Positions 45,930 through 58,824 of a DNA stretch of 64,000 nucleotides are shown piece after piece. Both the position numbers and the translations under genes were made by a program. Source of the DNA: Hydractinia symbiolongicarpus (lineage: Eukaryota > Cnidaria > Hydrozoa > Anthoathecata > Hydractiniidae); NCBI RefSeq assembly GCF_029227915.1, contig NC_079879.1, positions 19,417,001 through 19,481,000 on the forward strand, in the 5' to 3' direction. The stretch's first letter is position 1. Every line of letters starts with the position of its first letter. The notes under the pieces were generated by a model that was not told the DNA's origin, made no database searches, and saw nothing but the letters and a program-made list of their open reading frames with translations.

Positions 45930-47269
45930 ACAACATGCAACCTGGGGAGAAAAAGCTTATGCCGTGGAAATAGCACCCTCAAAAACATCTCTTTGATTTA
46001 AATAAATAATGTTTCAGTAAAGTACTTCTGCACTATCGTACACATACACAAGAATAAACAGTTTCCTTTTTTTTAAATTAACATAAGATTGTAAATTAAT
46101 CTTTGTATCAGTTGGTAATGTCTCGGAAACTTAAATGCACAACGATATGTCGAAGAATGATCATTTGTTTTCGTATTTGCAAATTTTCTCGTCGTAAACA
46201 AGGTCACATTGCAGTACTTCGCCATCTCTGAGAAGAAGACAGTCACATTGCCTTTTTTCTAAACCAATCAGATAAAATTCAATAAAACTGAAGAAATAAG
46301 ACGTGTGAGATATAAAGGAAAAGTTACAGCAAAAAATAATGAATAAATCTTTGGCAATTTTTATTGGAACATGCAGAATTATTTAGAGGAAGCATAGATA
46401 AATATTGACAATGCAACATTTCCTATTTAAATCCTTTGAATACAACCATACATTTGATATTTTTTAAAATCAATCAAATTAGCTTGGTAGCCAACTAGCT
46501 ACCATTGAGTACCCACTACTAAAACACTGCTTGGGATTAAATTTATTGCTGAAAAACTTCAACTTTAGTTAAACCTTTCCTAACAACGTGGACTTAAGGT
46601 AAAAAGACTTTACCCGAAGAAATATTTAAAAAACAGGATGAGATAGATATTTAAAAGAAACAGGATGAAATTAAAAGTTAGAAAAAGCTGTATTTCATAC
46701 AACAAGGTATAAATCCTACAGGCAAGCAAAAATCTATAAACTAGGCTCGTTTAATAATAAAAGCGACAACATGACTAACTAGTGATAAAAATAAAATGAA
46801 AAAAAAAGATAAAAAGTCAGAGGCTTTCAGCTGTTCCGTAATTAAAGATTAGTTCCTGTTTTTGTAATATAGAATCCCTCAATCAATGAAAAATGTTCCA
46901 TATATCTGAAGTGTCAATGACCGATGTGTTTTTTTTCAACACAATTAACTTTGTATTTCTTATTTTCGAATTTTTTGAGTCGTGGTAGACCATAATGCAT
47001 CATTTTGTTGATGACGTTGTCAAAGGGTCCATTGGTACTTTGGACTTGTTTACTTTTAAACACCTTTTTCGAAAATAAAGGGGAGGGGAGGGGTTCCGTA
47101 GGGTTTTTCACAGAATCCTATTTTGCTACGGCACTGGATAATCCAAATTATGAGAACTGCTAAATTTCGTATTTTATGCTATTCGTAGCTAAAGAAAAAG
47201 TACCGGCTATAGTGTCAAGCAACGTTGGTATGATGCACAAGATATACAACTTCGTACTGTTTTCAACCA
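45930..47269. other. Intergenic stretch without a supported gene
   Basis: It holds the LolA-like 3' UTR and then AT-rich sequence. A minus frame at 46914-47111 (MKNPTEPLPSPLFSK...) is somewhat protein-like but unassigned. Confidence 0.4.
46053..46058 (+). terminator. Poly(A) signal of the LolA-like gene
   Basis: AATAAA 124 bp after the stop codon. A weaker AAATAA lies nearer, at about 46000. Confidence 0.5.
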
Positions 47270-48061
47270 AAACGCAAAGTAGCTACGTGAAATAGACAGA
47301 CAAACACCGATTCGACATTGAAAAGTATGGCGCTGGAAATTGCAATGTTCATATAGTAAAGAAATTCAAAGGGGAGTTTGCCACACTGACTGAAAACACG
47401 GTCCGCACTTTTAAGAAAAAGTATTACCAAAAACCCACTGGCTAAAGCTACCAAGGAGCAACGCCAGCCTTCGCAAAAGTTAATGGGGTACTCTCAATGG
47501 ACTGGTAGACCACGAATCATGGTGGAAATTGATGAATTGGTGCAAAACAACTTAATGGTATTGAGTAAACGTTGGTTTTGTCAATAGTACTGTTGCAAAC
47601 ACAACGCCGAAGGCATTGATGAGCAATTACCCAAATGTTGTCGGCAACATTGACATCGAATATGCCCGCTGAGTAAAATCTCTTTCCATCAGAATGCATT
47701 TTGTAAGAAGAAGAAAAATGTCATCAAAGACATACATTCTAGAAGAAACCCGAGAAGAAATTGATTTTTTTTTGTTCATGTTGTCGTATCAAAAGTTTAA
47801 AGTATAGGATTCCACCCGCCCTCATAATAAATTTTGATCAAACATCACTCAAATACGTACCTGTTCAGAACGAAAACCTTGCCAAAGAAGATTTGCATTC
47901 AGTCACTATTGGTGGAAGCTCAGATAAAACAAGGGAAAACGGCGACCATACCACTTACCGGATATTTCCTCCCGATGCAATTAATTTACGGAGGCAAAAC
48001 GACACTATGTTTTCCCAAACACAAATTAAAGAATAAAATCCAGTGTGGCCCCACCGGATGA
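47270..48061 (+). pseudogene. Decayed DDE_1 (pogo/CENP-B-class) transposase
   Basis: Fragments in several plus-strand frames resemble this family. Near 47311-47440 are KYGAGN and FKGEFATLTENTVRTFKKKY, as in the N-terminal HTH region. At 47818-47935 ALIINFDQTSLKYVPV carries the first catalytic Asp (FDQT). After a frame change, 47950-48030 reads GYFLPMQLIYGGKTTLCFPK. At least two stops and one frameshift interrupt it, so it is inactive. The family cuts DNA with TA target duplication. Confidence 0.72.
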
Positions 48062-50504
48062 CACATAATTGTACTTATCGAACAGAACAAGATCGTTAAA
48101 ATAAACGCCAATTAAAAATTGATTCGCCGGACAGTGCGTAACCTCGGAATATTCTGAGCACCATTTAACCCAATTGGGCCAAGCTCTTTGGTATTTTTCC
48201 AGAGTACCTTCAAAAAACCTGCTTTAAACAAGATTGACAGTTTCGCGGCTCTGTAAAAACGTTTTTGATCTGGATAAAGGTCAGCGAATTTCAAAAAACA
48301 TGACCGTACGGCGCATTTCATACCTGTGCGGCTAAATGTAACTACAAATTCATAGAAAGTCAATGTATTTACCCCCTGAAAAATTTAAAATATAATAACC
48401 TAATAATAAAAAAAAAAACTTTTTCAAAGTGATGTGCATTGTTTGTAAGTAATGTACAAAAGTACGATGATTCCAACATGGGCACTAATAAAAATCGACA
48501 CTCGCGACAATAAATTAATTGTTTTGAAACGTATTGAACCAAACTAATAAGGTAACACAACCAATTCAAACACCTGCCCAGTTATAAGTAAAAGCATTAA
48601 CACGGAAAGTATTTCAGCAATAATCCAAAAAAGGTGTCAACTCTATGCTAAATTAAAAACACAATTCAAAGATATCAATAGCCATGTGTTGTAAAATGGG
48701 CTTTGAACTGCTAACTTCAATTACTGTAGATACATTGGTATTATCTGAAAACCACTTGACTGTTTGCCAATTGGGAAGTTAGAGATTATAGAATAAGATT
48801 GATAGCTAAAAGTTCATATCGAGTGAGCCCCTGATTGTTTTTACCCTAGGCGATTAATTTGCCAAGTTTTTGCGCCACATAACTAGCATACCGTTTTTCA
48901 CTAGCCTTGGATTATCAGAATACAGGAATTTTTGACATCAGATTGGTATGTTTTATGTGATTTGGTGTTGTTGTTATATATCAAAATTGTATTTCAAGAT
49001 GGCTTGACGTCCCTACCGCATGGACATAAATATTTACGCTCAATTTACGAATCGAATTAAAAATTCGAAAGTTTATGGTAAGGCCTGCTTTTGCTAAATC
49101 GCTCTTAGTGATTTCTGCATTAATTGATGCTGACAAAAAGAGGAGGGGGGGGGAGCACATATGTTGAAATTTGGTTACTTTTCCTAACTTTTATTATAAT
49201 TTCATTTCCTGGAATTTGCCGCCAATTTTGAGCACACGGGCTGTTTTTTTAGAATTTTTTTCAGAAAGTTAATATAATTTCAGTTTTGCTGCGTTGCTGT
49301 GTTCTATAAAAGTTTTTTATAAATGCTAATGAATGTTTTTGTGTTACCAAGGATGCATAACACAACGCGTATATAATGCAGACTAGAATTTTTATATTAT
49401 CAGGACCAAAAATTTTTATTTTTTTAGAAAAATTTTTTTTTTCAGAATATTATCAAAAAGTTTTAGATTATTAGAGTTTCATCCTTTGACTTCTGCTGGA
49501 AATTGTTAAAGTTATTGGTCGTCCCGTTCATACAATCAACGTCATTGAATGGACTCCAAAAGAGCTATACCAGTTGTAAATTGAAATTGTGACAGGTAAA
49601 GACTTTTTAATTTTACATTATGTCATATTCTGCTTCTATATTAGACTATTAGAAAGATTTATGGCTGATAATTGATAATTTATTCAAATTTACCCAAAAA
49701 CGGTTAATTACTCATATATATGACGTCATTTCTGATCCCTATTACGTCATCAAGTTTCTTTTTTACCTGGAATGAGTTTGTACTAGGACATTCTACAACT
49801 GTGCCAAGTTTCATCACTTAAGCATAATTGGTTCAGGATTTATGAACAAAAATGACCATATCGACCGAATCCCCAGCAGAAATTTTGGTCTTTGTCATCG
49901 TTCTTTATTGCATTCAAGGCACTTTTCCTTTTTCCTGTAACATCTTCACAGAACTTGTATTGGTGTTAGTTACCTCTGTTTTTAGAAGAAGTTGCTGTAG
50001 ATTTGCACTTTATTTCTTCTTCAATTTAGTCTGTTGCTTCTCCATGAATTTCCCAGCTATCTTCTCAACATTAGTTGATGTAGCGTTTCATTTTGCGTTT
50101 TCTTTAATACTTGGTATGGAACACGTTCAATCTTTGATTCGAGATCGTTCGAAGATTCGCTGGCAACCATAGTTAACGCATATCAGTCCAGAAAGTCAAA
50201 CAAGAGAGAGCATTTACAACTGTAACATCATCTTTATATTCTGTTTCATGCGCATGCGCATGTATTCTAAAACTCGTTTGCAGTGCAAAATGCGAAAAGA
50301 AACTTCGTTTCCTAATCAGTTCATTGGAAAAACCGCATTCCGCACAGGACACGCATTGACAACGGTGTTTTCAACACTGGAGTGCCATTATCCTGTATAA
50401 ATAAAGATGCGCGGATATATTTTGAACACATGGAATACAGCTATTAATAAATAGACTAGCCGGGGGTAAAAGACAAAATAGAAAGCTTTCAGAAGACAAA
50501 AAAG
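48062..50504. other. Repeat-derived intergenic region
   Basis: No supported gene. A minus-strand remnant near 49990-50170 starts MVASESSNDLESKIERVPYQ and is soon interrupted; it may be a relic coding segment. GTGCCAAGTTTCATCAC near 49801 recurs in similar form near 62538, suggesting an old repeat family. Confidence 0.4.
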
Positions 50505-50506
50505 TA

Positions 50507-50788
50507 CCTTAAGGGAATTAATTTAATTAATTAGTTTTAATTAATTAGGAATTAATTAGTTAAAGAAAAGATATATTAAGAGTATTTCTTACTTTTAAAA
50601 TTTTACAAAATTTGGATCCGCGAAATTAAATTCCCGCAAAATTTTTGGATACATTTTATCCGCGAAATTAAATTCCCGCGAAATTTCCAAATCATGTTGA
50701 TCTGCGAAATAAATTCCCTTTTTTTTCGCGAAATTTCCTAAAAAAAACTCCGCGAAATTAAGTTCCCGCGAAAATTATTCCCTTAAGG
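50507..50788. mobile_element. 282-bp MITE with CCTTAAGGGAAT ends and CGCGAAATTA interior
   Basis: Inverted ends CCTTAAGGGAAT (50507-50518) and ATTCCCTTAAGG (50777-50788), each flanked by TA, consistent with a TA duplication. The interior consists of repeated CCGCGAAATTAAATTCCCGC-type motifs. No coding capacity. Confidence 0.7.
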
Positions 50789-50790
50789 TA

Positions 50791-52716
50791 AGGAAAAACA
50801 CACTTACCAACTTCAACGCCACAGCTTTTAAAATGGCCGTAGTCACGCTAGTTCAGATTGTTTCATATTCTTTGTACGTAAAAATCGAGTTCTGCGGGGA
50901 TTTGCCAGGATTTTCCAAAAAAGCTGCGCGTAACAATTTTGTGAAAATGTGGCTACTATTATAGAGAGTAGCCAATAAACCTGTAAAAAACACAATGGTA
51001 ATAATCCTTCATTTGAATTTCGATTACCTCTGTTGCGTAAAGCTTGATCAGAGAATATATACGATATTATACATTCTATTAACGGGAGGAAAATAAATTA
51101 ACAATTTTGATGACAAAATGACGGCTGCAAAAACCCACGAACGTGCAAAAATATTTTTTTCAAAATTCCTTAACCCGTTGGATCTATTATGTAGAGCTGG
51201 AAATGTATAGCATCATGTCCTTCTGATAAACGGTTACCTTATTTTGATGACATCGTTAACTCGTCTGTTCCAAAAACGGATGAGCTTACCCAGCTTCAGG
51301 AAATTGGTTCCATTTTGGTCTAAGATGGTCCCTAGTTACCCCCGTCAGTTTTTTCCATTCATTTTCTAATTATTAAGCCTTCAAGTTATGAGTGCATTAC
51401 GATGGCGTCACATATCATAGTAAGTCATTGGCGTCAAACTAATCTATTAACATCAATAGATAGCTAATTCGTCGGAAAACAAATGAGATATTATTATAAA
51501 AGTTATAAGCGCAATGCAAGACTTTACTTTACTTATTCACGCATTGACGGCAGTCTAATGCTTTAACATCGTGCTGGTAGACGCTTTTGACTTTTTTGCA
51601 CTTTTTTTTTTAAAAGTACGCAAGGAAATGTACTTAATAAAAGGGCTTTTCAATTATATTATAAAATATCTATTGATAAAATGTATAAAAATCCGAATCT
51701 ATTATAAAAGATTCACCAGGAAATTTATAATTGTTTTTCTACATTTAATTAATTTCTTTGTGACTGTGGGTTCACACATTTTTCACCTTGCTTCCATTTT
51801 ATTGAACCAGTTGGTTGACGACGAATACAAATTTTAATAAACCTTGCGTTAGCATTTTGATATCTGTAGCCTCTTGTTTTACGAAACTCTAGAATAACAT
51901 GAAAACTAACAAAAAAAGTAGTACTAACCAAATTTTAAGAGCAAGTACGATAACTTGTTTATCAATAACTGACAGATTCGTTTCCACTGTAGTTCATTGT
52001 ATTAATTCGTATAAATTATCCACTCTGAACTTTAAAATACTTGTAGTAGCAACCTCGTTCCTTGTATCTTTTCTGATCCCGGAACGGCGATACAAACATG
52101 GCCCTGGAGAAAGCTGGTTCAATATAAAACCTGATTGGCGCGGATATTGCGCATACAAAACATTTTAGCGAGGCAGCGAGTCTGTGACGAAAATGAGGTG
52201 CTGTATCAGTATCATGTTTTTTACAAAGTGAAAAATTTAATAAAAAGCATTACTAAGCAATGAGAGTATAAAATAAGAAATCATAAAGTAATACTGCTTA
52301 CATGGAAATATTTTAATAGCTGGGGAAGTTTAATAACTAGAAAAGTAGCTAGCTAGCAGACTGTACCTAGCAAACTATCAAGATAAGAACAAAAGAAAGA
52401 AAGTCAACTTGTTTCCAAGTGGCCAGGTTTAATTTGTGAGCTTTATGAGACCTAGTGCCGCCCAAGTCCTTTATAGACAAAACAATGTTTTTTTTTTACA
52501 AAATATATGTATTATTACGTCTTTAGTTTACACAGCCAGTTTGAGGAAGCGAAAAGGGAGGAAGATTTTCTTAAACTGATTCTAGCTAGGCCTTTTTTAA
52601 TACGTCATGAAGAAATTTCAGAAAATCGAAATCAATCAAATGTTAAGTCACACTTTGATTGAGCGCTCAATCTGGCAGCTCACCATTGTAGTATATTATC
52701 TCAAGAGTTTTAATAC
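50791..52716. other. Intergenic, no supported gene
   Basis: Only chance frames, for example 51571-51837 and 51899-52168. No clear repeat structure noticed. Confidence 0.4.
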
Positions 52717-52718
52717 TA

Positions 52719-52868
52719 CAGCATACTCCTGTTAACTCGAACCTCAAAGTACAAGGAAAATTAGTTCGACCGAAGAACGTAATAGGGAATGTTCAAGGGA
52801 CTGGACAATATAGATCGAGATAATAAAAGTTCGAGTTATCCGGTGTTCGAGTTACCGGGAGTCTACTG
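52719..52868. mobile_element. 150-bp pogo/Tigger-like MITE
   Basis: The right end inverted reads CAGTAGACTCCCGGTAACTC. The left end, CAGCATACTCCTGTTAACTC, matches imperfectly. TA flanks both sides. CAGT...CTC...AACTCGAAC ends are characteristic of pogo-class elements. Confidence 0.65.
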
Positions 52869-52870
52869 TA

Positions 52871-55800
52871 ATTACAAAGCAGTGAACATAAAAATATAAC
52901 AAAAAAAACACTAAACCGAGTATATAGTATATATAGCTTCCCACAACTTCAGTAAAAATTAAAATATTGACTTGAGATTTGGTATGATATGGTTTTAGAT
53001 TGGTTCAAAAAATTATTCCCAAAACGTTTTTTCCTTTTAAGGTAGCAACACTTTGCTGTTGGTAAAGTCGTATACCAATATCAAGGCAGTGATACATTGA
53101 ATCGACAAAACTGATCACACATGGACTTTTCGATTTCAATTTTCAAACCAGCATCTTTTGATAACATTTTGGATTATTTATGTTTTATACAAAAAAACTT
53201 GCTTTTGTATATCTGTGTGTGCAATAAAATGTGAGCTTGTTGAGTAAAAATAAAAAGCTGTAAGGCGTTTTAAAAACATATTATTAGGAACAAAAGGCAG
53301 AATTTATAAGTAATGGGTGACTGTTTTGAAATGTTAAGGCCACAAAATGTAAAAGCAAAGAAGACTTCTAAACTAAATACTTTTTTGAAGCCTTTTTCAC
53401 CTAAAATAACTGCAAGCAGTGAGTCCACCATGTACGAATTCAGTTTCAGTTAACCATTGTTTAAATAAATTTTGTGCAAAAAAATAACTAAAAAGCAACT
53501 TTGGGATTCGTACAGCAAAATCTTGGTCCTCATATAAAAGTAGTAATACAGACACAAATATGAACTTACAATTAATGAGAATTCTTAAGTTCGGCCAAAA
53601 GGAATAAAAAATGTAAATGTTAATATGAAGTTAAATTTCTGCCTAGCTACTTTCGGTCAGACATCTAGAATGACCCTACCATTTGAAAATTATGTAGCCA
53701 TATTTGCACCTTAGAGGACCAACAAAGTGCTGTGGTCAGGTGGAAAAATCATTTACCAATTTCCAATTTTCCCCTAGCTACAAGTTTTGCAACCCAGTGC
53801 TTGCTAGCCAACCAATTCAGTATTATACACTTTGCTAAATTGCTTGAATTTCTTCAAGTAAACTTAAAAAGTACAACATAATGTGTAATAATTTTAGCTA
53901 GCACACGAAATTTACGATAAACAAATAAAAAAATGATATTGACAAATTTTTGCGCTAAAATAAGAAAGTTTTCTTGCTTTATGTCTCATTTTCACAGTAT
54001 GTACAGGACGACATCAGCTTTCTCTTTATGCAAAGCTATCGTTGTGAATGTGCAGTAAAGACTCCCGCTGCAATGAAAGGGTAAACTAACACTACTCCTT
54101 ATTTGTGATTTAAAAGAGAAGTGAAAATAAATTTTAAGCGAGGGAAAAAAAAGTGTAGCTAGATAATTATTTTGATGACAAATAATCAACTATATTTCAC
54201 AACTAAGTATCTATATATATCCTTCTAGCAACAATTTGACAGAATTTTCCACGGATTCTTTGTTTTCTAAATATAAACCTGTCATATTGTATAGTTTCAG
54301 GTGAGTTTTTTTTAGTTTAGGTTTATTTTAATTCAGATACTTGTACTTCTTGTTTAATTAAAATTTCTCTTGTGAGAGTTTGACCGTAAAACAACCGTGT
54401 TTTCTCTCAACCACAAATTGTACACGTCACAATCCGAAGTTTGTAAAAGCAGAACCATGTAGCGTAAATTCCTTCTTTATAGATTATTTTTATAACACTG
54501 AATTTAATTTTTTACTTTTCTCTTGCTTTCAAAAGCAATTTTTCCGATTTAAATGTAGATTTTTTTTAAATGGACTTCTTTAATCTGGTGGGTGATACGT
54601 TGTTTTTATTTTATTTTTGTGCTAACGTAGGCAATTGGTATATGCCTATAAATCCATTAAAGTAAAGCTTGAGTAGTTCTTATACAGTGATGTGAAATGC
54701 TGTGACCTTTACAAATATAAATGTAGAAATTAACTTCCGTAGTTTTATAAGGCAGTGATGTGAAATGCTGTCAGCTTTACAATTATAAATGTAGAAATTA
54801 ACTTCTGTAATTTTATAAGCTATTTGACTATTTTACAATATGTACCTTTTTACCACACAAATGTCTAAAACTTAGGCCATAATGCTCAATGCGAGAATGC
54901 ATGAAATGAACAGCTTATTTATTTCTATTATATATGTTATGATGAGAAAAAATGTTGTCTTTATTATAGTGTGTTAACAATTGTTTATTTTATCAAGTCT
55001 ATTTCATATTCCTGTTCAAGTTTTTTTTCTTGCATCTACAGATTTTCATGACGATATTTTGGTTGATTTATGAAATTTGATTGTGTGCTCAAACGGTTTG
55101 GTTTTCTTGTTCAGTTTAGTATAAGAGCCTTTTATGCTAGCCAACATTATTTTTTTAGGACTAGCTATTTTTAGCTAACCATATTCGGTCCAGGGGTTTT
55201 CAAACATACTATGACCGCCGAAGGGGGGATTCCCCCTTTCCTTAATAACTTTTTATAGCTTTGTCCAAATTGAATCCACCTTAGCACACTTATAATACGT
55301 CATAAGGAAAGCAAAATGGCAGCAATGAATTTTTGCTTTTGCAGCACATTTTCTGTGACATCATCAAAATTACTTTAGTTCTAGAGCGAATTTGTGCATT
55401 TTGTTTCAATTTGATGACAGGTAAAGAAAAGTTAAATAAAAGTTATTTATCATATTTTCCGGTTTTTACATAGATCGCAATAAAAATTCTCAGAAATTTT
55501 CAAAAAATCCGTTTTTTCTCATTTTTGGATAAAATCCAAAAAAAATCGGGAAATCGGATTAATTACGCGTCCAAAACGTGCAAAATTCTTCTTTTTTAAA
55601 GAAAAAAAGTTGTGTTGTAAGTTTCAAGTTCTAAGGATAATCATAACAAGAGTTATTATATTTTCCCTATTAAAAGGGTTTATAAAGATTTTTGGAGTAG
55701 TTTCTAGTAATGGTATGAGACCTAAAAATTTGATATGCAGGGTCTAATAGATAAATAATGAAACTCAGTAAGTATCGTGTAAAATGCAGATGTAAATCAT

Positions 55801-57471
55801 AACTTTTTAATAGATATTTACAATAGCAATTTGAATAAAATTTTAATGAGCACCAAGATGAGTTCAATCTCCGTCTCTATTTCTACCTCTATGATTAAAA
55901 CAAGGTTTTGTAAACATTCTTGGTACAGGGAATGTAATACACATCATTCAACATGTAACAAATTTAATTGTGGAAGCCAAAAAACACGGACTTGACTAGA
56001 AGCTTTAAAGCAGCTAGCTAGCTAACAAACTCTTTGGAAAAAATATTGGAGTCTGCGAAAATAATTTTAAAATGTTTGCCATGCAACGACAGCAACAGGA
56101 ACGTCGATGGAGAATCTGGGACTTTTTTTAATGTTGCCCACACATACCTATTTGATTTGCAATAAGGGGAAACTGCTAACTAAGCAGGCGCTACTAATTC
56201 GCTGAATTTCTTTAACTTAAGACAAAGTAATATTTAGACTATGTATAATATTTTTTTAAATCCAAGTTCACCCCCTTTTGATACATTAGCACGAAATCTA
56301 TCATTCTACCTTCGTAAATATAAGGCTATGCTGTGTAGTAGCTATGCACATAATTTGGAAAAGGCATGGAAGAGATTGGTTCTTTCTTACTTACTTAAGC
56401 AATTCTTTGTGCGTTATTCAAGCCACGTACACTTTAAACATGGTGAAAACAAATGATGTGATTCGCCAAATTAGGATTCCATGATTTTGAATTTGTTAGC
56501 TTAATTAGGCATTCGTCATTCCAATTAGGCTAGATTATTCTGTTAATTAGGTGCAGTACGTCTAATTAGCAGTGTTTGTTTGTAAGTTTTCTCCTTAACC
56601 AGACGCTCAGCATGTATCCCGTGTTTGCAGATCAAGCACTGATTTTTATTTTTTTTTTGCATTAACTTTTACATTATAGCCGGCTATAAATGCGTAACTC
56701 AAAAAGTTAACAACATCTAGCGAGCTAGCCTGTAGCTAGCTAGCTACAGCAGAGCTAACTAGGCTAAGTGAATATAGTTCACACACACGAGCTAGCTAGG
56801 CTAGCTAGCTACTAAAAATACAAAAACATTTCACTGGTTTAACAAAATATATGTAAACAATATATTTTTGCTAACTAGTTTTACAAAAAATCACCTCACC
56901 TCACCTGTCTTGTCTTTTCGACTTTCTTCAAGTTTTTTGTCCATTTTCGAACAAAACCTGAACCCGCAGTAGACGATACTTAGCCAGTCAATGTGAATAA
57001 AAATTTTTGGGGAAGTTACTTCAGGGGAATAAAAACTATGCCAAGAACTTCACGTATGAACGCATCAGAGCTTGCTTCGCGTTATGAATGTACAAATGTG
57101 CTAAATGTTTTTTAGGAGACGATGAAGAAAGGCTAGACCAAACGCACATTCCTGCAGATTGTGTGAATAAAAACTCTAAATAATAGAAATGATTGTGGCT
57201 AACTGTAGCTTACTTTTAAGCAGGATGTTGCCTTAAAATCTACATTTGTAGCCAGAATCGTGAAATAGGGCTTGAAATAAGATTTACATATGGCTAGAAA
57301 ACGTGACAATATATTTATCTTAACCCATAAAAACGTATAAAAAAGCTTAAGACTTGTATATTTATCTTTACCAGTGAAAACATATAAAAAGTATATTAAA
57401 ACAAGTACAAAACTTTTAGAAGACAAAAAGTTAAAACAGATCTACACAAATTTTCAAAAACCGGGCTCTGT
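52871..57471. other. AT-rich intergenic region
   Basis: It contains a 68-bp double repeat at 54685-54820 and clusters of GCTAGCTAGC near 56725-56815. No gene is supported; 54380-54583 and 56241-56456 look like chance frames. Confidence 0.4.
54685..54820 (+). repeat. Two tandem 68-bp units
   Basis: CAGTGATGTGAAATGCTGT starts both units (54685, 54753), and both contain ATAAATGTAGAAATTAACTT and end TTTTATAAG. A few substitutions separate them. Confidence 0.9.
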
Positions 57472-57480
57472 GATTAGTGC

Positions 57481-57576
57481 AAACTCAAACCCAGGGCCTG
57501 TAGCATTTTTTTATATGAGGATGAAACGCGTTCATCTTTATAACAAAAAACGCTACAGGCCCTGGGTTTGAGGTTC
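57481..57576. mobile_element. 96-bp foldback element with 9-bp target duplication
   Basis: Perfect 21-bp arms (CTCAAACCCAGGGCCTGTAG... at 57484-57504 and its complement at 57552-57572) enclose a spacer that is itself nearly palindromic around GATGAAACGCGTTCATC. GATTAGTGC occurs directly on both sides (57472-57480, 57577-57585), as expected for a 9-bp target duplication (MULE-like range). RNA from here would form one long hairpin. Confidence 0.75.
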
Positions 57577-58094
57577 GATTAGTGCGCAAGCGGTCAAAAC
57601 AAAGTCAGTAAAAGTATGTCGCATTTGATTTTTGTGGCTCGTGACCATAATCGGCGATTAGGAACACATTTATTTTAATTAGTTAGTAAATTAAAGTATT
57701 AAATGAATTAAAGAAATAATTGAATTTATTAAATTCATTTTAATCAATAATGATTTCGATTAAACAACCCCTAGGTTCTATAAAATCGCGGAAAGAACAA
57801 AGGAATGTTGGTAACCTTTTTAAGCATGAAGGTAGAAATAGAGAAGCACTTAATAAACACTTAATTAAGCCGTAAACTGTGCCATACATCTTGGTGGAGC
57901 GCTTTAGTACAGGTATACAGTATGTCGCAAACAAAGAAAACAATATTTTTCAAAAATAATTTTATCCCACAATTACCTAAAATAAACACACAGTGTAGAA
58001 ACGTTTTTTATCCCGTCATAGCAAGAACAATCGGGCGATAATGTTATATTTAACGAAATAAGTTTACTGAAATTTAAGAAATTAATCGTGACAG

Positions 58095-58330
58095 CGGGCT
58101 GAGCGGTTAGTACAGTTAAACCGTGTTTTGTACATCCGTACAGGTGTAATACCCTTTTCAAAAAAACTTATCACCTCTTTGGTTTAAATAGAAACACATT
58201 AAACAGTCCGTTATTTACATAGGGGGTGCTTAGTGCAGTTCAACAATGTTGCACAGGCGTATAAGCGTAATAACCTTTGCCAAAACATATTTACCGCAGC
58301 TTCGGTTTAAATAAAAGCACAGGAAACAGC
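58095..58330. repeat. Two diverged tandem copies of about 115 bp
   Basis: Copy 1 (58095-58206) and copy 2 (58219-58330) share the order TTAGT(A/G)CAGTT, a GTAATA-CC(T/C)TT block, GGTTTAAATA and A(A/G)ACAG. Identity is moderate. Confidence 0.5.
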
Positions 58331-58504
58331 ACGGCGTTACCCCGTCCAACTAAAAAAAAAGATTACTCAGCATTTTTATTTTTTAGAATAAGTTTTCATG
58401 GCAGTAATAAAATGTATCGCTTACCCAACTGCATTCAGCGTAAGAATTATTGATTAAGAATTTTGTTGTAGCCAAACTGCTACGGCTACTTCCACTTTTT
58501 AGCC

Positions 58505-58824
58505 AGAGTAGTATTAGTAGTATTAGTATTACTATTATTTACCCAGGATAGCTTCTTCAGTTCCTATTGGTACTGCTATCAACGAGGGTCCTGCTAAGGT
58601 GGTCCTAGCGCATTTAAAGCTCCCATTTGAGCTACGAAAGTCGTGGAAGCACAGCAATCGCTCAACTAGACAACCGCCTAAGATATCAATCCTATTCTCA
58701 TGCTAAGCGCTAAGCAGAAAGGATAGATTCACACTTTTATAGTCTCTGGCATGACTCGGACGGGGTTTGAACCCAAGACCTCCCGCACTGAAAGCGAAAG
58801 CTCTACCACAAGGCTATCAGTCGG
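58505..58824 (-). mobile_element. tRNA-derived SINE, full length, inverted
   Basis: Read on the minus strand: tRNA-like head with A-box TGGTAGAGCTTT and B-box GGTTCAAACCCCG (pol III internal promoter), the same body as the 26248 copy (ATTGATATCTTAGGCGGTTG), and a tail of AGTAATACTA-type microsatellite. Expected to be dispersed by a partner LINE. Confidence 0.82.

Noticed and set aside
49852-50172. 106-residue hydrophobic frame as a membrane protein gene
   Set aside because: No homology is recognised. The opposite strand shows an interrupted coding-like relic, so the hydrophobic frame is probably its antisense.
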